This document shows, one piece after another, positions 60,642-64,000 of a stretch of DNA of 64,000 bases (the first letter of the stretch is position 1; each line of letters starts with the position of its first letter). The notes below the pieces were generated by a model. The model did not search any database and had not been told where the DNA came from. It saw nothing but the letters and a program-made list of their open reading frames with translations. A program made the translations under genes and the position numbers. Origin of the DNA: Clostridia bacterium (GTDB lineage Bacteria; Bacillota; Clostridia; Oscillospirales; Acutalibacteraceae); assembly GCA_017415515.1 (NCBI GenBank), contig JAFQGI010000021.1, positions 1 to 64,000 on the forward strand. The letters are read 5' to 3'.

Positions 60642-61712
60642 ATGTCAATTTCTATTGCTAAAACCATTAAAACCCTGCGGGCACGCAAAGGCATCACACA
60701 AGAAGAACTGGCTCTACATCTTGGCGTGACCTCTCAAGCTATCTCCAAATGGGAGCGTAACGAAGGCTATCCGGATATAACTATGTTGCCGATGATCGCC
60801 AATTTCTTTGAAATCAGCACCGATGAATTGCTCGGTGTCGACGTCAGTAAGAAGCAGGAAATAATCAAAGTAATCATCGCCAACGCCAACAGCTTTTATC
60901 AGCACGGCGATCTAAGCAATGCGCGACGCGTATTGGAAGACGGACTAACGGAATATCCAAACGCGCACCGTCTGCGTTTGGAGCTTATCCAACTTAAATA
61001 CGAATCACCATATGCTAATCGCGTTGAAAAGGATGCGGTGATTGCATCGTCGATCGTCATACTCGAACGCATTTTGAACGAAAGTAACGACAGCGCAATT
61101 CGTAACTTTGCAACGGCGCTTCTTATTCGTCATTATCGTTATCAGGGTCAGCATCAGAAAGCACTGGCGCTTGCCAAAGGCCAAACGGATATGAACAACT
61201 CCAGCACCATTCTATTGTGCGATTTGATGGAAGGTGACGAACGCCTACGCCATATTCAGCACGCTGTTCGCCTGACGCTGGAAGAACTCAACGGACTGTT
61301 CTCTCGATTGGGAGATTATACCTTTGAAAACGGCTATACACTTGACGAAAAAATCGCCATCCGTGAGCTGGCCATTCTTGTAAACGAAACCGTACTTGGT
61401 GACGAAGCGCACATCGGTTTTGGATGGAATTATTGGAAACGCTGTGAAACAATCGCACAGGGCTATGCTATGAAAGGTGATGCCGACAACGCAATGATGT
61501 GGCTTGAAAAAGCTGCCGCCATCGCTTGTGCGCACGACGCACTTCCTGAGCAAAGCACCTATACTGTTCTTCCACTCAAAGGTTGCGTGTTTGATGACAC
61601 CAAGACCACCAAAAACTATCAAAGTAGCGAAAGAGAACAATTCAGAAAACGTTTACAAAACGATGTATATGACACTCTCCGAAACGATTCGCGGTTTCAA
61701 AACTTAACGTAA
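60642..61712 (+). CDS. XRE-type regulator with TPR-like C-terminus
   Basis: 356 aa. Residues 5-65 are a helix-turn-helix of the XRE family (TLRARKGITQEELALHLGVTSQ, KWERNEGYPDITMLPMIANF); the rest is all-helical, TPR-like (LEDGLTEYPNAHRLRLELIQL, ILERILNESN). Ligand and targets unknown. Codon choice (many GCA, CGT, CTT, TAT) differs from nearby genes rich in GCC/CGC/CTG, suggesting a different origin. ACAGGAGGG before the ATG. Confidence 0.85.
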   Translation: MSISIAKTIKTLRARKGITQEELALHLGVTSQAISKWERNEGYPDITMLPMIANFFEISTDELLGVDVSKKQEIIKVIIANANSFYQHGDLSNARRVLEDGLTEYPNAHRLRLELIQLKYESPYANRVEKDAVIASSIVILERILNESNDSAIRNFATALLIRHYRYQGQHQKALALAKGQTDMNNSSTILLCDLMEGDERLRHIQHAVRLTLEELNGLFSRLGDYTFENGYTLDEKIAIRELAILVNETVLGDEAHIGFGWNYWKRCETIAQGYAMKGDADNAMMWLEKAAAIACAHDALPEQSTYTVLPLKGCVFDDTKTTKNYQSSEREQFRKRLQNDVYDTLRNDSRFQNLT

Positions 61713-61729
61713 ACATCCAATAGCCGCCA

Positions 61730-61791
61730 AAGGTGGCGTGGCTTCCCATTGAGGGGAAGCTGGCACGGCGCAAGCCGTGACTGATGAGGTG
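61730..61791 (-). repeat. REP-like palindromic element, inverted copy
   Basis: Read on the minus strand: CACCTCATC, a CACGGC-TTGC-GCCGTG hairpin, then GCTTCCCCTCAATGGGAAGC. Same family as 61829-61880 and 48599-48676. Confidence 0.7.
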
Positions 61792-61828
61792 TTCCGCGGA
61801 GCGGCTATATCCAATCAATGCGTCCCGC

Positions 61829-61880
61829 ACCACCTCATCCACCGCCTTCGGCGGTCCCCCTTCCCCTCAAGGGGAAGGCT
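61829..61880 (+). repeat. REP-like palindromic element
   Basis: CACCTCATCC, ACCGCC-TTC-GGCGGT hairpin, then CCTTCCCCTCAAGGGGAAGG palindrome. Forms an inverted pair with 61730-61791, 37 bp apart. Confidence 0.75.
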
Positions 61881-61905
61881 AACAAACCCGTACGAATCTA
61901 CACAT

Positions 61906-61941
61906 AAAAAACGGCAACCCGAAATCGGGTTGCCGTTTTTT
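61906..61941. terminator. terminator between REP pair and DUF6472 gene
   Basis: AAAAAACGGCAACCCGA / TCGGGTTGCCGTTTTTT perfect 17-bp stem, bidirectional; it serves the minus-strand glycosyltransferase-DUF6472 unit. Confidence 0.88.
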
Positions 61942-62117
61942 TAGTTCTGCTTTCTCACGATGCGATAGTCGTCACGGACGCGGAAATAGGGACAGCGGTT
62001 ACGTCCCGAAGCGAGGATGCGCTCATACTCGTCCATATCCAGGTTCATCAGGCACTCGTAGGTGTCGGTTTCCTCGTCGTAATCGTAATAATCGCACTCT
62101 TCGCAACGAATATCCAT
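61941..62117 (-). CDS. DUF6472 family small Cys-rich protein
   Basis: 58 aa. Three Cys in CEECDYYDYDEETDTYEC and one in GRNRCPYFRVRDDY, a probable metal-binding knuckle with a conserved CPYF. Looks like the DUF6472 family of Clostridia; function unknown. The start at 62117 lies 2 nt after the glycosyltransferase stop, with AAGGAGAAA inside that gene. Confidence 0.8.
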   Translation of the reverse strand: MDIRCEECDYYDYDEETDTYECLMNLDMDEYERILASGRNRCPYFRVRDDYRIVRKQN

Positions 62118-62118
62118 C

Positions 62119-63060
62119 TTATTTCTCCTTGTCGTAGGAAACGTACTCCTTGGCGATGAAGATCGGACGGTGCTTGCCCTCAATGTAAATGCGGGCAATA
62201 TACTCGCCGATGATACCCAACATCACCATCAGCAAACCGCCGATCAGCAGAATGGAAGCAATGATGGTGGCATAGCCGGGGAACGCCATCTCAAAGAACA
62301 ATCTTTGGATCACCACCACCAGCATATATACGAAAGATAAGAAGGACATCACCGCACCGATGATGGTGGCCAATTTCAAGGGGAAGGTGGTATAGGACAA
62401 AATGCCGTTAAAGGCGTATTTGAGCAGCTTCCAGAAAGACCAGTTGGTGGTGCCGGCATGGCGCTCCTGTGCCACATAGGGGATGAAGTGGGTGTTAAAG
62501 CCCACCCAAGAGAAAATGCCCTTGGAGAAGCGATAGCTCTCGGTCACGCTAAGGATGGCGTCTGCCACGCTGCGGCGGAAGGTGCGGAAATCGCTGGCAC
62601 CCTCGTGGAGATCGATGTCGCAGATGCGATCCATCAGACGATAGAATTTCTTTTTGCACCAAGAGGTGAATTTGCCCTCAATGCGGTTTTCCTGATAGGC
62701 GGCCACCGAATCAAAATCGGGATTTTCGTCTAAAAACGCCACCATTTCCGTCACAATGTCGGGGCTTTGTTGCAGGTCGGCGTCCAGCAGGGTGACGTAG
62801 TCACCACAGGACTTCTGAATGCCCGCATACATGGCGGATTCCTTGCCGAAATTGCGTGACAAGTTAACGAGCTTTACAGGACAGAGATGCCGCTCATACA
62901 GCGCCTTCAGCGCCTTCCACGTGCCGTCCTTACTGCCGTCGTTGACAAAGATCAGCTCATAGGATTCCACCTTGCCCTCAAAGGCTTTGACGCAGGCTTC
63001 CTGCAACGGACCCACGTTCAGCTCCTCGTTAAAGCAAGGGATCACAACCGATAATTTCAT
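62119..63060 (-). CDS. GtrB/DPM1-like glycosyltransferase family 2 protein
   Basis: 313 aa inner-membrane glycosyltransferase, probably moving a sugar from a nucleotide donor to undecaprenyl phosphate. GT2 core: VVIPCFNEELNVGPL, LIFVNDGSKDGTW, LLDADLQQSPD, QERHAGTTNWS. Two C-terminal helices (IIGAVMSFLSFVYMLVVVI and ATIIASILLIGGLLMVML) match GtrB/YkoT-type proteins. Start at 63060 after AAGGAGG. Confidence 0.92.
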   Translation of the reverse strand: MKLSVVIPCFNEELNVGPLQEACVKAFEGKVESYELIFVNDGSKDGTWKALKALYERHLCPVKLVNLSRNFGKESAMYAGIQKSCGDYVTLLDADLQQSPDIVTEMVAFLDENPDFDSVAAYQENRIEGKFTSWCKKKFYRLMDRICDIDLHEGASDFRTFRRSVADAILSVTESYRFSKGIFSWVGFNTHFIPYVAQERHAGTTNWSFWKLLKYAFNGILSYTTFPLKLATIIGAVMSFLSFVYMLVVVIQRLFFEMAFPGYATIIASILLIGGLLMVMLGIIGEYIARIYIEGKHRPIFIAKEYVSYDKEK

Positions 63061-63147
63061 TTCTTTTCCCTCCTTGGGGTACATATCTTTCATATTATAG
63101 CAAATTCCTTCTCAATTTGCAAGGGGCATATCCGTCCTCGGTTTTTG

Positions 63148-63176
63148 TTGCATTTTTTGTTCATCCGTGCTATGCT
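63148..63176 (+). promoter_or_regulatory. candidate sigma-A promoter for the TraB/GumN gene
   Basis: TTGCAT, 17-bp spacer, TATGCT, about 22 nt before the start codon. Confidence 0.6.
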
Positions 63177-63198
63177 GTTGTTGAAAGGATGTGATCCA

Positions 63199-64000
63199 AT
63201 GAAAATGAAAAAAGGGTTAGCTTTGCTGTTGGCTGTTCTGCTGCTATGCGTCAGCACCGCCTGCGACAGCAGCTCCTCCACAGACCGTGACCGCAACAAG
63301 GACAAAACGTCTGCCGATCTCTCCATCTATGAAGAGTCTGCCGACGGCCCTCTGCTGTATCAGGTGACCGATGAGGACGGTGACGTGGTGTGGCTGTTTG
63401 GCTCCATCCATGTGGGCGAGGAGGATTTTTATCCCCTTCCCGATTATGTCACCGACGCGTTGGAGGATTCCGACGGATTGGCGGTGGAGTTTGACATCAT
63501 CGACTTTGAATCGGATTATCTCGGTCAATCCCGTGCCCTGCGCAAGCTGATGTATACCGACGGCACCACCATTCAAGACCACCTCTCCGAGGAAGTGTAT
63601 GACCAAGCGGTGGAGACGTTGCAAGATTTGGGCATTTACATGACCGCTTACGATATGTATATGCCGGCGTTGTGGTCCTCCCTGATCGACTCTTCTTTGA
63701 TTGACGAGGATGCCACCTCGTTGGGCATAGATCGCCACATGATCAACATGGCCTATGACCTGGACCTGCCGGTCATTGACGTGGAATCGGCTGACCTGCA
63801 ATACGGCATGATGGCCGACTTTTCCGACGATCTGCAAGAGCTGTTGCTGAAATCCTCCATTGAGGGGTATGAAAAAGGCGACGAATACCTTGAGGAGATC
63901 CAAGAGCTGATGGATATGTGGGCAGACGGTGACGCCATGCAGTTGCGGGAATACCTCAGCTCGGAGGGCGAAGACCTCACCGCAAAAGAGAAAAAGCTCT
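63199..64000 (+). CDS. TraB/GumN family lipoprotein, partial at window end
   Basis: First 267 codons; continues past the window. Signal peptide and lipobox (VSTAC, Cys22), an Asp/Ser-rich linker, then a TraB/GumN-type domain with WLFGSIHVGEEDFYPLP (GxxH motif), GLAVEFDI, LWSSLIDSS and SLGIDRHMINMAYDLDLPVIDVES. Proteins of this type resemble metal-dependent proteases (Tiki-like), but activity is not established here. AAAGGATGTG precedes the ATG. Confidence 0.82.
   Translation, partial: MKMKKGLALLLAVLLLCVSTACDSSSSTDRDRNKDKTSADLSIYEESADGPLLYQVTDEDGDVVWLFGSIHVGEEDFYPLPDYVTDALEDSDGLAVEFDIIDFESDYLGQSRALRKLMYTDGTTIQDHLSEEVYDQAVETLQDLGIYMTAYDMYMPALWSSLIDSSLIDEDATSLGIDRHMINMAYDLDLPVIDVESADLQYGMMADFSDDLQELLLKSSIEGYEKGDEYLEEIQELMDMWADGDAMQLREYLSSEGEDLTAKEKKL

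Overview
The window looks like a chromosomal segment of a spore-forming, fairly GC-rich member of the Clostridia. An Oscillospiraceae/Ruminococcaceae-type gut bacterium is the best guess. Support for this includes the sporulation and germination genes (spoIVA, a SpoIVFA-like M23 protein next to an SpoIVFB-like M50 protease, SpoIID-like and SpoVB-like proteins, gerA), strong AGGAGG-type ribosome sites, TTGACA-N17-TATAAT promoters, a nadD-yqeK fusion, and small proteins of the CD1247-like and DUF6472 types. No rRNA, phage, transposase or CRISPR is present.

Layout. 1-1060: three serine tRNAs with tRNA-tail repeats. 1063-9620: dut, a YgiQ radical-SAM protein, an acyltransferase with a GltS-type symporter, tRNA-Ala, and a Crp-linked ABC importer operon. 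9795-12539: a CD1247-like protein, efp, an endonuclease IV, a YqeG phosphatase and rpsU. 12669-30958: a tightly packed run of 16 genes on the minus strand (rlmB-like, dprA, topA, trmFO, plsX, an ACP-like gene, rnc, smc, ftsY, rdgB, yhbY, nadD-yqeK, an LCP protein, rsfS, leuS and their short junctions). 31090-35276: spoIVA, spoIVFA-like, spoIVFB-like, then infC-rpmI-rplT behind its own promoter and leader. 35387-39282: the potABCD polyamine importer. 39608-43714: a four-gene plus-strand operon ending in a SpoVB-like flippase. 43754-47036: a VTC/DUF4956/carbohydrate-binding module. 47162-54240: rarA, nth, tRNA-Gly, a small AT-rich island, SLOG, CarD, MreB-like and ComF genes. 54237-64000: recD2, gerA, pgeF, prfB, an XRE regulator, DUF6472, a GtrB-like glycosyltransferase and a truncated TraB/GumN lipoprotein.

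The most unusual signals are in non-coding DNA. First, four tRNA loci are followed, beyond their terminator, by short structured elements that end in an imperfect or exact copy of the T-arm of that same tRNA. Second, the potABCD leader can pair its Shine-Dalgarno region with an upstream 10-nt complement, in a pseudoknot-compatible arrangement. Third, the tRNA-Ala precursor begins with a perfect 11-bp hairpin. Fourth, two accessory modules are flanked by near-duplicate terminator hairpins. Fifth, a REP-like palindrome family occurs three times. Among proteins, the ACP-like gene between plsX and rnc lacks the phosphopantetheine serine, and infC probably starts at AUA.

All functional calls come from motif recognition and gene context by eye. 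No database search was run, so family names for divergent proteins are inferences.
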